A stretch of 64,000 nt of DNA from Porticoccaceae bacterium LTM1 (GTDB lineage: Bacteria; Pseudomonadota; Gammaproteobacteria; Pseudomonadales; Porticoccaceae), in the NCBI GenBank assembly GCA_030252795.1, contig CP127080.1:1996501-2060500 (forward strand), read 5' to 3'. Both the position numbers and the translations under genes were made by a program. Below are positions 26,924-36,460 of this stretch, in pieces; the first letter of the stretch is position 1; each line of letters starts with the position of its first letter. The notes beneath the pieces are model-generated. The model had not been told where the DNA came from and made no database searches. It saw nothing but the letters and a program-made list of their open reading frames with translations.

Positions 26924-27979
26924 CTATCGAAAAATAGCCGTATAGAGTTCACCATTAACATCAATTGAACCCCGGTACATACCCGGCGAGTTAAAGCTAA
27001 ACACCACAGCCCCCTGCGGGCTCATGCCAACAATGCCGCCCTCGCCTTTCATATCGACCAGCTTTTCCATTACCACAGCGTCTGCTGCCTGCTGCAGCGA
27101 TTTACCCTGGTACAGCACCCGGGCACAAATGTCGTGAGCCACCGCAGCGCGAATAAAGTATTCGCCATGGCCTGTGGCGGAGATTGCTCCGGCGTTATTG
27201 TCCGCGTAGGTGCCTGCACCGATCACCGGAGAGTCGCCAATGCGACCGTATTTTTTATTGGTCATGCCACCGGTGGAGGTCGCCGCTGCGAGATTACCGA
27301 ACTTATCCAGCGCGACAGCACCTACGGTGCCGAACTTTTTATCGTCGGGCCATTTGCCATCATCGTAAGCGGCTGCCTTATCCGTTTCATCTTCCGACAA
27401 CACAGAGCCGTCCGGATCTTCCGCCAATACTTTCATTAACTGGTTCCAACGACGCTCCGTTTTGAAATATTCCGGGTCAACGATTTCCAGCCCTACATAT
27501 CGGGCGAACTGCTCCGCACCTTCACCACTCAGCATGACATGGTCAGATTGAGTCATCACCGCCGCCGCCAGTTTTACCGGGTTTTTCACCATCGATACGC
27601 CAGCCGCTGCCCCTGCGTTTAGGGTGTTGCCTTCCATAATAGAGGCATCCATCTCGTTGGTTTTGTGGTGGGTAAAGACCGCCCCTTTACCAGCATTAAA
27701 CAGTGGCGAATCTTCCATCACCACAATGGCGGCCTGCACAGCTTCAACACTGGTGCCACCGTTCAGCAACACCTGATGACCTGCCCGTAGCGCCTCGGCC
27801 AGCGTGGCGTGATACTGCTGCTCCAGCTCAGGGGTGAGGTTCTCTTTTAAAATGGTGCCGGCCCCGCCGTGAATTGCTATGGCGAACGGTTGCTCCATTT
27901 TCTGATTTGACTCTTCCATCTCACAACCTCCCAACACACTCAATGACATTGTCAGTATTACCGCAATAATTTGTTTCAC
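26924..27979 (-). CDS. Isoaspartyl peptidase/L-asparaginase, predicted lipoprotein
   Basis: An Ntn-hydrolase of 351 residues (plant-type asparaginase family) that is expected to autocleave. The self-cleavage/nucleophile Thr is in GTVGAVALDKFGNLAAATST (about 220-239). IHGGAGTI near residue 36 and GAGTYADNNAGAISATGHGE are substrate-site landmarks. The N-terminus has a lipobox SVLGGC (Cys19), so it is probably a periplasm-facing lipoprotein, unlike cytoplasmic E. coli IaaA. It would degrade isoaspartyl dipeptides or asparagine in the envelope. It stands alone. Confidence 0.9.
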   Translation of the reverse strand: MKQIIAVILTMSLSVLGGCEMEESNQKMEQPFAIAIHGGAGTILKENLTPELEQQYHATLAEALRAGHQVLLNGGTSVEAVQAAIVVMEDSPLFNAGKGAVFTHHKTNEMDASIMEGNTLNAGAAAGVSMVKNPVKLAAAVMTQSDHVMLSGEGAEQFARYVGLEIVDPEYFKTERRWNQLMKVLAEDPDGSVLSEDETDKAAAYDDGKWPDDKKFGTVGAVALDKFGNLAAATSTGGMTNKKYGRIGDSPVIGAGTYADNNAGAISATGHGEYFIRAAVAHDICARVLYQGKSLQQAADAVVMEKLVDMKGEGGIVGMSPQGAVVFSFNSPGMYRGSIDVNGELYTAIFR

Positions 27980-28102
27980 GCTACCGATCTCCTAAATCCC
28001 TTAAGAACCCCCAGATACTAAAGCCTGACTGGCGATCGCAACCTATCTAATATTTACTCACGCATTCTCCACCAGAGCTACCACACTTTACCTTTAATCC
28101 AG

Positions 28103-28131
28103 ATAAAATAAAGGCGGCCAATGGCCGCCTC
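28103..28131 (-). terminator. Rho-independent terminator of the beta-barrel gene
   Basis: The inverted repeat GGCGGCCA/TGGCCGCC at 28113-28129 is followed on the minus strand by TTTATTTTATC. It lies about 30 bp after the stop of the outer-membrane protein gene. Confidence 0.7.
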
Positions 28132-28162
28132 CACTTACAACATATGCTTCAAAGTGCATCCA

Positions 28163-28912
28163 TTAAAAATGCGCCGTAAAGCCTACGTAAGGTCCGTCGA
28201 TGGTCAGGTTGGTTTCCAGGTCACCCAGATCATCCAGATCCAGGTTCAGACGGCGGTAACCAGCTTCCACTCCCACATCAAACGCCACCAGGAAAGAGGC
28301 TTTCCAGGCAACAGCTGCCGAAAAATCGGTAATGCTGTCGCCGCTGTAGCTGATCACATTGGCATCGGCCTTCAGGGAGAAACCGGTCAGCGGCAGGTCG
28401 ATTTGACCTTTCACATAGCCCATCGGCAACAGAGTATCCAGATCAATGGTTTCTGACTCGGACATGGACATTGCGGTCAGGTCACCCTTGTATTGACGAA
28501 GGGTTAAACCGAGATCCAGATTCAGCCAGTTATCGAGAATTTCGTAGTAGAAAGTCGCGTCAGTCTGGGTCAGGTCAAAATCGGTCATCAGGGCTTCCCC
28601 TGAAGTGAAGTTGATATCGTCAAACTGTACATCACCAGCCAGGGTTGCATTACCGGTGGTGGAGAGATCAGTTTGTTTCAGCATGATATTAGGTACCAGC
28701 GGTACCGGATGCTCCAGAGCGACGTATAGAACGTTGTTCTTCTCGTCATCGAAACCCAGGGTGGAGAAGTCTGTATCGGTAATACCGATTTTGCCACTCA
28801 ACCCGGAACTCCACTGACTGGCACCAGCATAAACACCCAGCACAGTATCTGCCTGCGCCGCACCTGATAACAGGGCCATCCCCAGCCCAAGCGCTATTAC
28901 ATTTCTTTTCAT
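28163..28912 (-). CDS. TIGR04219-like outer-membrane beta-barrel protein
   Basis: The 249-residue protein has a signal peptide of about 20 residues (LSGAAQADTV) followed by alternating amphipathic strands and a C-terminal aromatic residue (GPYVGFTAHF), as in autonomous outer-membrane barrels. The opening VLGVYAGASQWSSGLSGKIG is typical of the TIGR04219 family. The start is ATG 28912, because the longer frame adds a non-signal segment. Function is unknown. It is monocistronic with its own terminator. Confidence 0.85.
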   Translation of the reverse strand: MKRNVIALGLGMALLSGAAQADTVLGVYAGASQWSSGLSGKIGITDTDFSTLGFDDEKNNVLYVALEHPVPLVPNIMLKQTDLSTTGNATLAGDVQFDDINFTSGEALMTDFDLTQTDATFYYEILDNWLNLDLGLTLRQYKGDLTAMSMSESETIDLDTLLPMGYVKGQIDLPLTGFSLKADANVISYSGDSITDFSAAVAWKASFLVAFDVGVEAGYRRLNLDLDDLGDLETNLTIDGPYVGFTAHF

Positions 28913-29068
28913 TGTTTTCGTTAGCCTCCAAAAGCTATGGGTAACAGGCCCGAACTCTATGTTGTGCGGGCAAAAAAATCCGGAACCAATTCCACAAATT
29001 TCGTGATTGTTTTCAAATTGAATGGTGTAGGGCTGCAAGGTTCACTAAGTAAAAGTCACCGCCCGGGA

Positions 29069-29794
29069 TTACCAGCCCAGCGTTTCCTTAATAAAAGGAA
29101 TGGTCAATTTACGTTGCGCTTCCAGCGATGCGCTATCAAGCTGATCCAAAGCGACAATGAGCTCAGCAACCCCACGGGCACCATGATTAAGCAGATACCG
29201 GGCGGAATTTTCCCCCAACTCCATACCACGCAGCTCGGCGCGAAAACGCAACAAAGCGATTTTGTCTTCATCGGTAAGGGCAGGTAAATGAAAGGTAACA
29301 CCCCAACTCAGTCGCGACTGCAAATCCGGCAATTCAACGCCCAATTCACGAGCGGACGCATTGGCCCCTACCAGCAGGCAGTTGCCGTTGTCGCGAATTC
29401 GGTTAAAGAAGTTAAACAGGGCCTTTTCCCAGTTCGGTTGGCCAGCTACAGCGTGGAGCTGATCAAGGCAGACCAGGTCCAGGTGCTCCAGCCCTTCCAG
29501 CAGAGCTTCCGGTGGATAATCCACCAGCTCTACCAACGGCAGATACTGAACCTCCAGCCCCAAATCCAGCGCCTGATGGCAGGCACCTTGAAGCAAATGT
29601 GTCACGCCACTGCCAGACGCCCCCCACAGGTATACAAATGGCTCGGCAGCTGTCAGCAGCCGCTCCTTGAGTAGTGCAACCGCGTGAGCTTGCGGCGATT
29701 GTTCAGGCGCATAGAAATTGCTGAGTGTCGCCTCATCATTGAGCGCAACTCCCAGGCTCAACTGGCGTGGACTGTCTGTCATGATGTTGTTCAT
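29069..29794 (-). CDS. hda: Hda, DnaA regulatory inactivator
   Basis: The 241-residue AAA+ protein promotes ATP hydrolysis by DnaA together with the sliding clamp. It opens with DSPRQLSLGVALNDEATLSN, where QLSLGV is the clamp-binding motif. It has a Walker A-like loop LWGASGSGVTHLLQ (about 58-71) and a Walker B-like LVCLDQLHAV. The Asp-Gln variant and the altered Walker A are usual in Hda. It follows the DUF2066 gene by 22 bp, a conserved arrangement next to purM in gammaproteobacteria. Confidence 0.92.
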   Translation of the reverse strand: MNNIMTDSPRQLSLGVALNDEATLSNFYAPEQSPQAHAVALLKERLLTAAEPFVYLWGASGSGVTHLLQGACHQALDLGLEVQYLPLVELVDYPPEALLEGLEHLDLVCLDQLHAVAGQPNWEKALFNFFNRIRDNGNCLLVGANASARELGVELPDLQSRLSWGVTFHLPALTDEDKIALLRFRAELRGMELGENSARYLLNHGARGVAELIVALDQLDSASLEAQRKLTIPFIKETLGW

Positions 29795-29816
29795 TTATCT
29801 ACAAACTGGTGGCGAC

Positions 29817-30902
29817 TTAGCGTGTCACCGGTCTCCAGCGAAAAAATAAGCTCATCTCGTCGGTAGTCAGATCGGTGATCTCCGCGAGTTTTGGGTCGCG
29901 ACGCAACAGGTCACGCAACTTTGCCGGGCTGCCATCAATGGCCATGCTCAGATCCAGCACATTGCCATTAGCTGCCACCAGGCGTACCGAGCGAACCATT
30001 TCCAGCCCTTCAAAGTGGCTGATTACCGCCTGGTACTCTTTATAGTTATCCACCGACTCAAGACGCAGGGCTACCTCTTCGGCGTTCTGCTTGGGAACAA
30101 AAGTATACCCTTGAGAGACTCGATCCACCGACCAATCAACGGCTTTGTCGATCAAGTCTTCCAACGAGCCAGCAATCAACGCTTCCCGATCACTGTGTAC
30201 GCCCGCTTCCACCTGAATGGATGCGCGATACTCACCACTGTTGGTGCGATAAAAACTCAGCACAGTCCAGTGGTCGGTGTCGTAGCGTTGAGCAGCTTCG
30301 GTAGCACGCTCGGCGTTTTGATCCCAGGCATCTCTGGCCGACAGGTTGAGTTGGTCTTCCAGATCCAGTAATGGCAAACGCAGTGGCGCGGCACGCTCAG
30401 CCATCTTGCGCTCTAACAATTCGTAGGCCTCCGGCATCAGCTCACGGCTGACATGAAGACGCCCTTCATTGGGAAGATCCGTTACCATCCAGAATAATAT
30501 CTCCGGGCGATTGGATGGCCAGATTGGCAATTGGGCACGGCGCAGCAGTCGTCTTATCTGGGTTTCATCGTAACGGAGCTTCAGGTTCAGGTACTCTGGA
30601 GCCGTCAATGTTGCAGGTTGGTGATCGTAACTGTGCTGGAGGCGATAACTGTCGGCTCGATTCAAAGCATCCTTTACCGCCGAATGATTAACCACATCGC
30701 TTCGGCCACTGACTTTCACCAGTACTTGCGCAAGGCCAGCGCGAGTGCCTTTGGTGCGCTCCAGTGCCGACTGGTCTTCCACTTTAACTGCCACCTCATA
30801 CAGCCCTTTAACCTCTACCGCGTGGCTGGCAAAAGCAGTGCACAGCAAAATCAACGGCAAAATCCAGGAGCGTATTGCAAGACCGGCTGAACGTATGAGC
30901 AT
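29817..30902 (-). CDS. DUF2066-family exported protein
   Basis: The 361-residue product starts at ATG 30902 with an N-terminal signal-like segment (SWILPLILLCTAFASHAVEV) and continues as a soluble DUF2066 domain (VEDQSALERTKGTRAGLAQV near residue 40). The family has no established function. It is conserved between purM and hda in gammaproteobacteria and here is divergent from purM and co-directional with hda. Confidence 0.85.
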   Translation of the reverse strand: MLIRSAGLAIRSWILPLILLCTAFASHAVEVKGLYEVAVKVEDQSALERTKGTRAGLAQVLVKVSGRSDVVNHSAVKDALNRADSYRLQHSYDHQPATLTAPEYLNLKLRYDETQIRRLLRRAQLPIWPSNRPEILFWMVTDLPNEGRLHVSRELMPEAYELLERKMAERAAPLRLPLLDLEDQLNLSARDAWDQNAERATEAAQRYDTDHWTVLSFYRTNSGEYRASIQVEAGVHSDREALIAGSLEDLIDKAVDWSVDRVSQGYTFVPKQNAEEVALRLESVDNYKEYQAVISHFEGLEMVRSVRLVAANGNVLDLSMAIDGSPAKLRDLLRRDPKLAEITDLTTDEMSLFFRWRPVTR

Positions 30903-31184
30903 GGAAAACCTTAACTTATACCTGTTATTAGTAGCCGCACATTGTAACAGCAGCACCTGATCGGTAAATGGTAATTTCCAGTATTGCCAAAAAGTTAGGG
31001 GCTGTTAACACTCGTTGAGCGCTCTCCCTATCAATAAAGGGGGGTAAAATGACCGCTAGCAGCCTATATTCAGCCAGAGATAACCCTCCTTCGAGATTTA
31101 GATGGTTTCGCACCGTCGAAACGGCTAAAATACGCCGCTTTCCATGTTTCACTTAACTTTTTAACACTTCTGCGGTTGCCATCC

Positions 31185-32246
31185 ATGACCACAAAACAGC
31201 AAACCACCCCCCTCAGCTACAAAGATGCCGGTGTTGATATCGACGCGGGTAACGCCCTGGTAGAACGCATCAAGCACGTTGCCAAACGCACTCGCCGCCC
31301 TGAAGTAATGGCCGGCCTTGGCGGATTTGGCGCCCTGTGCGAATTGCCCTCCGGCTACCGTGAACCCGTACTGGTTTCCGGCACCGACGGTGTGGGTACC
31401 AAGCTGCGCCTGGCGATGGACCTGAACATGCACGACACCATCGGTATCGACTTGGTGGGCATGTGTGTAAACGACCTGGTGGTCTGCGGTGCAGAGCCTC
31501 TGTTCTTCCTCGACTACTACGCCACCGGCGCTCTCAACGTAGACACCGCCGCTGCAGTTGTTGAAGGCATCGGTAAAGGTTGTGAGCTGGCTGGTTGTGC
31601 CCTGGTAGGCGGTGAGACTGCCGAAATGCCTGGCATGTACGAAGGCGAAGACTATGATCTGGCCGGTTTCTGTACCGGTGTGGTGGAAAAGTCTGAAATC
31701 ATCGACGGCAGCCGCGTTCACGTTGGCGACAAACTGATCGCCCTCGGTTCCAGCGGTCCGCACTCCAACGGCTACTCGCTGATTCGCAAGATCATCGAAG
31801 TAAGTGGTGCCGACATCACCACCGAACAAGTGGACGGCAAGCCGCTGGCTGAAGCCCTGATGGCACCAACCCGTATTTACGTAAAACCGCTGCTGCGCCT
31901 GATTCGCAACAGCGAAGTTCACGCACTGTCCCACATCACTGGTGGCGGTCTGCTGGAAAACATTCCTCGTGTACTGCCGGACAACGCCAAAGCCGTTATC
32001 GACGTGAACAGCTGGGAAATGCCTGCAGTCTTTAACTGGCTGCAAGAAAAGGGCAACGTGGACAGCCGCGAAATGTACCGCACATTCAACTGCGGTATCG
32101 GCATGGTGCTGGTAGTTCCCGGCGCAGAACTGGATAACGCTCTGGACACCCTGCACGCTGCTGGTGAAGATGCTTTCGTAATCGGTGAAATCGCCCAAGC
32201 CAAAGCTGGCGAAGAACAGGTGGAACTCAAGGGCCTGACTGCGTGA
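31185..32246 (+). CDS. purM: Phosphoribosylformylglycinamidine cyclo-ligase (AIR synthetase)
   Basis: The 353-residue PurM makes 5-aminoimidazole ribotide from FGAM using ATP, step 5 of purine synthesis. Motifs are the N-terminal [19 protein letters not shown], the ATP/phosphate loop [16 protein letters not shown] (about 61-76), and [21 protein letters not shown] start at ATG 31185; an upstream in-frame TTG at 31176 would add three residues. It overlaps purN by the GTGA junction. Confidence 0.96.
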   Translation: MTTKQQTTPLSYKDAGVDIDAGNALVERIKHVAKRTRRPEVMAGLGGFGALCELPSGYREPVLVSGTDGVGTKLRLAMDLNMHDTIGIDLVGMCVNDLVVCGAEPLFFLDYYATGALNVDTAAAVVEGIGKGCELAGCALVGGETAEMPGMYEGEDYDLAGFCTGVVEKSEIIDGSRVHVGDKLIALGSSGPHSNGYSLIRKIIEVSGADITTEQVDGKPLAEALMAPTRIYVKPLLRLIRNSEVHALSHITGGGLLENIPRVLPDNAKAVIDVNSWEMPAVFNWLQEKGNVDSREMYRTFNCGIGMVLVVPGAELDNALDTLHAAGEDAFVIGEIAQAKAGEEQVELKGLTA

Positions 32247-32911
32247 GTTCAACCAGCACCACCGAAAAGCCGCGCCTGGTCGTTCTGATCTCCGGCAGCG
32301 GCAGCAACCTGCAAGCCTTTATTGATTCCGCCGCCGATGGCACCCTGTGTGCCACCGTTGCGGCGGTGATCAGCAACCGTCCAGGCGTAATGGGCCTGGA
32401 ACGCGCCAGCAAGGCGGGTATCCCCACCCAGGTTGTCGACCACAAAGAATTCCCGGATCGCGAAAGCTTTGATACTGCACTGGGTGACTGCATCGACCAG
32501 TTCCAACCGGATGCTGTGATTCTGGCGGGCTTTATGCGCATTCTCACCCCCGGCTTTATTCGCCGCTATCAGGGCAGAATGCTCAATATTCACCCGTCGC
32601 TGCTGCCCAAATACCCGGGTCTGCACACTCACCTGCGCGCTATTGAAGCTGGCGATTCGGAAGGCGGCGCCACCGTGCACTTCGTCACTGAAGAGCTGGA
32701 TGGTGGCCCTCCAGTGCTGCAAGCTCGAGTTCCCATCCTGTCGGGCGATGATGCCGATGCCCTTGCCAAACGCGTTCTGGGTTACGAGCACCAGATCTAT
32801 CCGCTGGCTGCCCAATGGCTGTGCGAAGGCCGCTTGACCATGGAAAATGGTCGCGCCCTGCTGGACAATGAAGTGCTGCCAGAAACCGGCTACCCTTTTT
32901 CGGAAGGCTGA
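32243..32911 (+). CDS. purN: Phosphoribosylglycinamide formyltransferase
   Basis: The 222-residue PurN transfers a formyl group from 10-formyl-THF to GAR. Catalytic landmarks are [13 protein letters not shown], with the Asn-His pair (about 115-127), and the Asp in [18 protein letters not shown] (about 145-160). The N-terminal [20 protein letters not shown] is the phosphate-binding loop. It starts with GTG inside the purM stop (GTGA). A small hairpin follows at 32932. Confidence 0.96.
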   Translation: MSSTSTTEKPRLVVLISGSGSNLQAFIDSAADGTLCATVAAVISNRPGVMGLERASKAGIPTQVVDHKEFPDRESFDTALGDCIDQFQPDAVILAGFMRILTPGFIRRYQGRMLNIHPSLLPKYPGLHTHLRAIEAGDSEGGATVHFVTEELDGGPPVLQARVPILSGDDADALAKRVLGYEHQIYPLAAQWLCEGRLTMENGRALLDNEVLPETGYPFSEG

Positions 32912-32931
32912 TTCACAAATCAGAAAAAATA

Positions 32932-32953
32932 CGGCAGACCGAACGGTCTGCCG
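32932..32953 (+). terminator. Hairpin after purN
   Basis: A 9-bp perfect stem CGGCAGACC/GGTCTGCCG with a 4-base loop lies 20 bp after purN. The following sequence is CTATTAC, with no T-tract, so termination is uncertain; it may protect the purMN message. Confidence 0.4.
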
Positions 32954-32999
32954 CTATTACAATCTAAAGGTAAGTTGACACATCACTCAGGGAGAGATC

Positions 33000-33782
33000 A
33001 TGTCACGCACCACGATTTGTAACCGGCATCAAAAAGAATCGCTGTTATTTTCTGTACTTATTTCCCTTTTATGCTTCTCAGCTTTCAGCATTGGCGAAAC
33101 CAACGAGCCAACTGAACAACCATTACCTCCCACCGAGCAAGTTAATCCACTCACCCCTTTTCACGCCACTTACTCAGCAAACGTGAATGGCCTCAGCTTA
33201 ACGACTGAACGCGAATTAAAACCCCTTGGTGGCAACCGCTTTCAAATCAGCAACAATGCCCGCAAGCGATTTATGGGGCACATCAACGAGCAGAGCACTT
33301 TTACCCTGAAAGCTGGAAATAAAGTTCAGCCGGAACATCACCTGCTATCTCGCAGCCTGTTTGGCTTTGGGGATGACGAAGAAACCCGCTTCGACTGGAA
33401 GAACAACCTGGCCCACTACAAAGATGATGATAAAGAGCGAAGTATAGAGCTTAGTGGTGGCGAACTGGATCTGCTGGGCCTTCAGGTGCAACTGGCCCTG
33501 GACTTGAGTGCGGGAAAAGAAAGCTTCGAATACCAGATTGTCCGTCGCGGCCGCAGCAAAGAGCAGAGCTACCGCATAATCGGCCATGAATCCCTGGACA
33601 CGCCAATAGGTAAAGTGGACACCATCAAATTGCAGCTTCACCACGACAACCCGGATCGCTCCACTGAAATCTGGCTGTCACCAAAGCTGCACTATCAGGT
33701 CGTTAAATTTCATCAGGTCGACGATGACGGCGACGAATTCGATTTATCGCTTTCCGAAATCACCTTTGCCAATAAACGCTGA
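33000..33782 (+). CDS. DUF3108 domain-containing periplasmic protein
   Basis: The 260-residue product has an N-terminal hydrophobic segment (LLFSVLISLLCFSAFSIG, about 15-32) that is a signal or anchor, then a DUF3108 beta-rich domain (AEKL-like region PFHATYSANVNGLSLTTERE, about 55-74). It ends in strand-forming segments such as EIWLSPKLHYQVVKFHQVD. Function is unknown. The gene commonly follows purN in gammaproteobacteria, as it does here 88 bp downstream. Confidence 0.85.
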   Translation: MSRTTICNRHQKESLLFSVLISLLCFSAFSIGETNEPTEQPLPPTEQVNPLTPFHATYSANVNGLSLTTERELKPLGGNRFQISNNARKRFMGHINEQSTFTLKAGNKVQPEHHLLSRSLFGFGDDEETRFDWKNNLAHYKDDDKERSIELSGGELDLLGLQVQLALDLSAGKESFEYQIVRRGRSKEQSYRIIGHESLDTPIGKVDTIKLQLHHDNPDRSTEIWLSPKLHYQVVKFHQVDDDGDEFDLSLSEITFANKR

Positions 33783-33909
33783 AATCAGGTGAACGATTTG
33801 CTCAGCTGAAGTCAAATGAATAAGCACAAACAACAGAGTTCCATACTTTCTGCAGTTTGTTGTTCTATCATCCCTGAAAAACCAATTCATTTCGGTATGG
33901 AGAATACAG

Positions 33910-34770
33910 ATGGACAACTTTGATAATAATCGTCCAGAGTACAGCCAGACTTCTGCATCAAAACGCCCTATGCAAATTGCCATTTTAATAGTGGCTGTAG
34001 GCCTGTTAGTTATTGGCGGCTGGTGGTTAATGCGCCCCAGCGAAGCGCCTAATCCCGAAATTGAAACCGTACCAATGGAGCCAGTACAACAGGTTGAAGA
34101 GCCTGAGCCCGTTGTTGAGCCGGAACCAATTAAAGAACCAGTCGAGCCAACCGAACCCACCATGCCCGCTGAGCCAGCCCAAGTGCTGCCATCACTGGAC
34201 GACAGTGATGAATATGTGCGAGAAGAGGTTCTGGCACTAAATGATGCCGAACCGGTGAAACAGTGGGTGCAGGCTTCCGACCTGATCAAACGCTCTACCG
34301 CCGTGATCGACGGCATCACCCAAGGCGTTATGTTACGCAAATTCCTGCCCGTTAAAGCACCAGCCGGAAAATTCGCCACCCAAAAAGTGGGCGAGCAGTA
34401 CTTTATCGACGCCAACAACTACCAGCGCTACGACGACGTGGTTTCCCTGCTGACTAAGACAGATCCAGCTAAAGCTGCAAAGTCTATTACCAACCTGGAA
34501 CCGCTGTTTGAAGAAGCCTTTGCCGCACAGGGCTACGAGAATCGCACCTTCAAAGATGCGCTGATCGAAGCCATCGATCAAATACTGGCAACACCAATTT
34601 ATCAAGAGCCGCCAGAGTTAAAACTGGAGTCGGTTTACTTCAAATTTTCCGATGACAGCATAGAAAACATGTCCGATGCCCAGAAACAACTGATCCGCAC
34701 CGGTCCGGAAAACACCCAAAAAGTGCAGCAGTACCTGCAAAAACTGCGTGTGGAACTGATGAAGATGTAG
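33910..34770 (+). CDS. DUF3014 domain-containing membrane protein
   Basis: The 286-residue protein has a short N-terminal tail, one transmembrane helix (about 22-42, ILIVAVGLLVIGGWWLM), a Pro/Glu-rich linker (about 48-95, with repeats of EPxxEP) and a C-terminal DUF3014 domain (from about 100). The domain is helical and ends KVQQYLQKLRVELMKM. The linker probably spans the periplasm. Function is unknown. Confidence 0.83.
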   Translation: MDNFDNNRPEYSQTSASKRPMQIAILIVAVGLLVIGGWWLMRPSEAPNPEIETVPMEPVQQVEEPEPVVEPEPIKEPVEPTEPTMPAEPAQVLPSLDDSDEYVREEVLALNDAEPVKQWVQASDLIKRSTAVIDGITQGVMLRKFLPVKAPAGKFATQKVGEQYFIDANNYQRYDDVVSLLTKTDPAKAAKSITNLEPLFEEAFAAQGYENRTFKDALIEAIDQILATPIYQEPPELKLESVYFKFSDDSIENMSDAQKQLIRTGPENTQKVQQYLQKLRVELMKM

Positions 34771-34774
34771 CTAC

Positions 34775-34896
34775 ATCCCTCGTCATCCCTTTTCATCCCT
34801 AGTCATCCCCGCGAAGGCGGGGATCCATATTGAACAAAGCTCCTAGCCTTCACAAACACCGAGACCTATGGATGCCCGCCTACGCGGGCATGACGT
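34775..34896. repeat. REP-type hairpins between DUF3014 and sirB2
   Basis: Two short palindromes occur: TCATCCCCGCGAAGGCGGGG at about 34802-34823 and GGATGCCCGCCTACGCGGGC at about 34869-34888. They are the widespread REP type with a G/C stem and a 4-6 base loop. The shared motif recurs at 16556, 16629, 35344, 55987, 56035, 56282 and 56528. Confidence 0.75.
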
Positions 34897-34917
34897 CCCT
34901 TCAAAAAAACACGCAAT

Positions 34918-35280
34918 ATGACCTACCAACTAATAAAAAACGCCCATATCACTTTCGCCATTATCAGCATCAGCTTCTTTATTATTCGAGCCTGGTGGTC
35001 CTACCGGCAATCGCCTTTGATTACAAAACGCTGGGTCAAAACAACACCCCACATCAACGACACCCTGCTCCTCGCCTGTGCCATCTACCTGATGATCACT
35101 ATCCACCAATACCCTTTCGTAAACAGCTGGTTAACCGCCAAGGTGCTGGCACTGCTGGCTTATATTGGATTTGGAACGATTGCGATCAAGCGCGGGAAGT
35201 TATGGGCCGGGATAGTGGCGGTTGGCTGTTTTGGGTATATCGTGATGGTGGCGTTGGCACATAACCCCTTCCCTTTTTAG
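34918..35280 (+). CDS. SirB2 family membrane protein
   Basis: A 120-residue protein with four predicted membrane helices (about 10-28, 43-62, 70-90, 96-115). ITFAIISISFFIIRAWW at the N-terminus and HINDTLLLACAIYLMI fit the SirB/SirB2 family, annotated as invasion regulators because of Salmonella SirB but of unknown biochemistry. The last third is duplicated downstream as a fragment at 35924-36052. Confidence 0.8.
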   Translation: MTYQLIKNAHITFAIISISFFIIRAWWSYRQSPLITKRWVKTTPHINDTLLLACAIYLMITIHQYPFVNSWLTAKVLALLAYIGFGTIAIKRGKLWAGIVAVGCFGYIVMVALAHNPFPF

Positions 35281-35399
35281 AAACACATCTGGTTAGAGAT
35301 AAATTACTCCGGCCGGCTGTAGATGACTCTGTAAATCCTTGGTCGTCATTCCCGCAAAAGCGGGAATCCACCGATTTAGATGGCATGACTTTAGATTAC

Positions 35400-35699
35400 C
35401 TATTTGGCGTCAAAAAACTCAAAGTGCTCAACAGACACGCTCTCCACAAGAGATTCTTCATCCTCCAGAAGAACGACCACCTGGTAATCTTCCCCTACCG
35501 CACTTTTTAGAGCCTCGAAACTTTCCCAAATAGAGATCATCGAAAACACCGTAGAGGTGGACCCCAATGGTCTCCCAGGGTAGTAAGCCACCAATCCAGG
35601 CTGGGATTTAAGCCAGGGGATCGAGAATTTTTCCACCTTCTCTTGCCATTCCCTATGATTTTCCGGGCTGATGGTCGCTTTGAATATGCGAGTAATCAT
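35400..35699 (-). CDS. Antibiotic-biosynthesis-monooxygenase-fold (ABM) protein
   Basis: The 99-residue protein fits the small dimeric alpha+beta-barrel ABM fold: MITRIFKATISPENHREWQ at the N-terminus, then QPGLVAYYPGRPLGSTSTV and a SIWESFEALKSAVG segment (about 56-70). Such folds include heme-degrading and quinone-forming monooxygenases and many of unknown role. No conserved catalytic His or Asn could be recognised with certainty. It lies between sirB2 and its truncated copy, on the opposite strand. Confidence 0.65.
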   Translation of the reverse strand: MITRIFKATISPENHREWQEKVEKFSIPWLKSQPGLVAYYPGRPLGSTSTVFSMISIWESFEALKSAVGEDYQVVVLLEDEESLVESVSVEHFEFFDAK

Positions 35700-35923
35700 T
35701 ATCTATTCATCTCTATGATTTGATATTTATATGTCGTCCACACTCAAATATAGATGAGTCCAGTCCTGCCCACGCCCTAATAGGGACTCGGTTAGAAAAT
35801 CCTCAATAAGGCCGGGAATGTGCGGTGCCGTCGGAGGTGGAGATTCCAGAGTGAGAGAATGCCAAGATCCTTAAGAAATTCTGCCCTACCAATCAGGATC
35901 TCTACAAATAGTTCCGTCTATTT

Positions 35924-36052
35924 CTGCTGGCATATATTGTATATGGAACGATTGCGATCAAGCGCGGGAAACTTTGGGCGGGGATAGTGGCGGTTGGTTG
36001 TTTTGGGTATATCGTGTTGGTGGCGTTGGCGCATAACCCAATGCCGATTTAG
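35924..36052 (+). pseudogene. Truncated duplicate of the sirB2 3' end
   Basis: The reading frame LLAYIVYGTIAIKRGKLWAG, continued by IVAVGCFGYIVLVALAHNPM, ends in a stop at 36050 and matches the last ~40 residues of the intact SirB2 gene at 34918-35280. DNA identity is high, with differences at several third positions and some amino-acid changes. The 5' two thirds are absent, and no start codon or ribosome site precedes the fragment. It looks like a segmental duplication whose upstream part was lost or replaced by the ABM gene region. Confidence 0.8.
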
Positions 36053-36122
36053 TTACTCGGATACATCTTATGGAAAAACACCCTTCCTAATCCAGCAGAA
36101 TAAATCAGCCCCCTTTTCCTGA

Positions 36123-36458
36123 TTACTCAACATAGCCACTGAGCGGTGACATTGTTGACTCATTGAAGACAATAGGTTCCAGCATATTAAGATACTTAGT
36201 GTTTACAAATACTATGTATGTTGGGTTTGTTTCTCCCCAGCCTGTGTAAAATGGATACAAAACTGTACCCTTCGGCAATTCCCCTTCTTGATTCGGCGAC
36301 TCTTGAATTATGAGCCGAGAGGAAAGTGCTAGTGGGTTAGCTAAAATCTCACGATTTTTCCAAATAGTACCCGCGAAGAAGCTCGGAACAATCAACGCCA
36401 TCACTATCAATATTCGATACATTAAAAATAGGCCCGCCCTTTTCTGCATTAGTATCAC
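36123..36458 (-). CDS. Hypothetical single-pass membrane protein
   Basis: The 111-residue protein has a basic N-terminus, one membrane helix (about 14-32, LIVMALIVPSFFAGTIW) and a predicted external domain with PFYTGWGETNPTYIVFVNTK. I do not recognise the family. It is the last of three co-directional AT-rich membrane-protein genes in a row, 2 bp after the preceding one. No function can be given. Confidence 0.5.
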   Translation of the reverse strand: MILMQKRAGLFLMYRILIVMALIVPSFFAGTIWKNREILANPLALSSRLIIQESPNQEGELPKGTVLYPFYTGWGETNPTYIVFVNTKYLNMLEPIVFNESTMSPLSGYVE

Positions 36459-36460
36459 GC

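Noticed and set aside
31161-32252. Long minus-strand frame opposite purM
   Set aside because: Antisense shadow of purM, which has all catalytic motifs.
34802-34823. VIPAKAG-type REP treated as a possible gene start or sRNA
   Set aside because: Short palindrome of the common REP type with no transcript evidence; several copies in the window.
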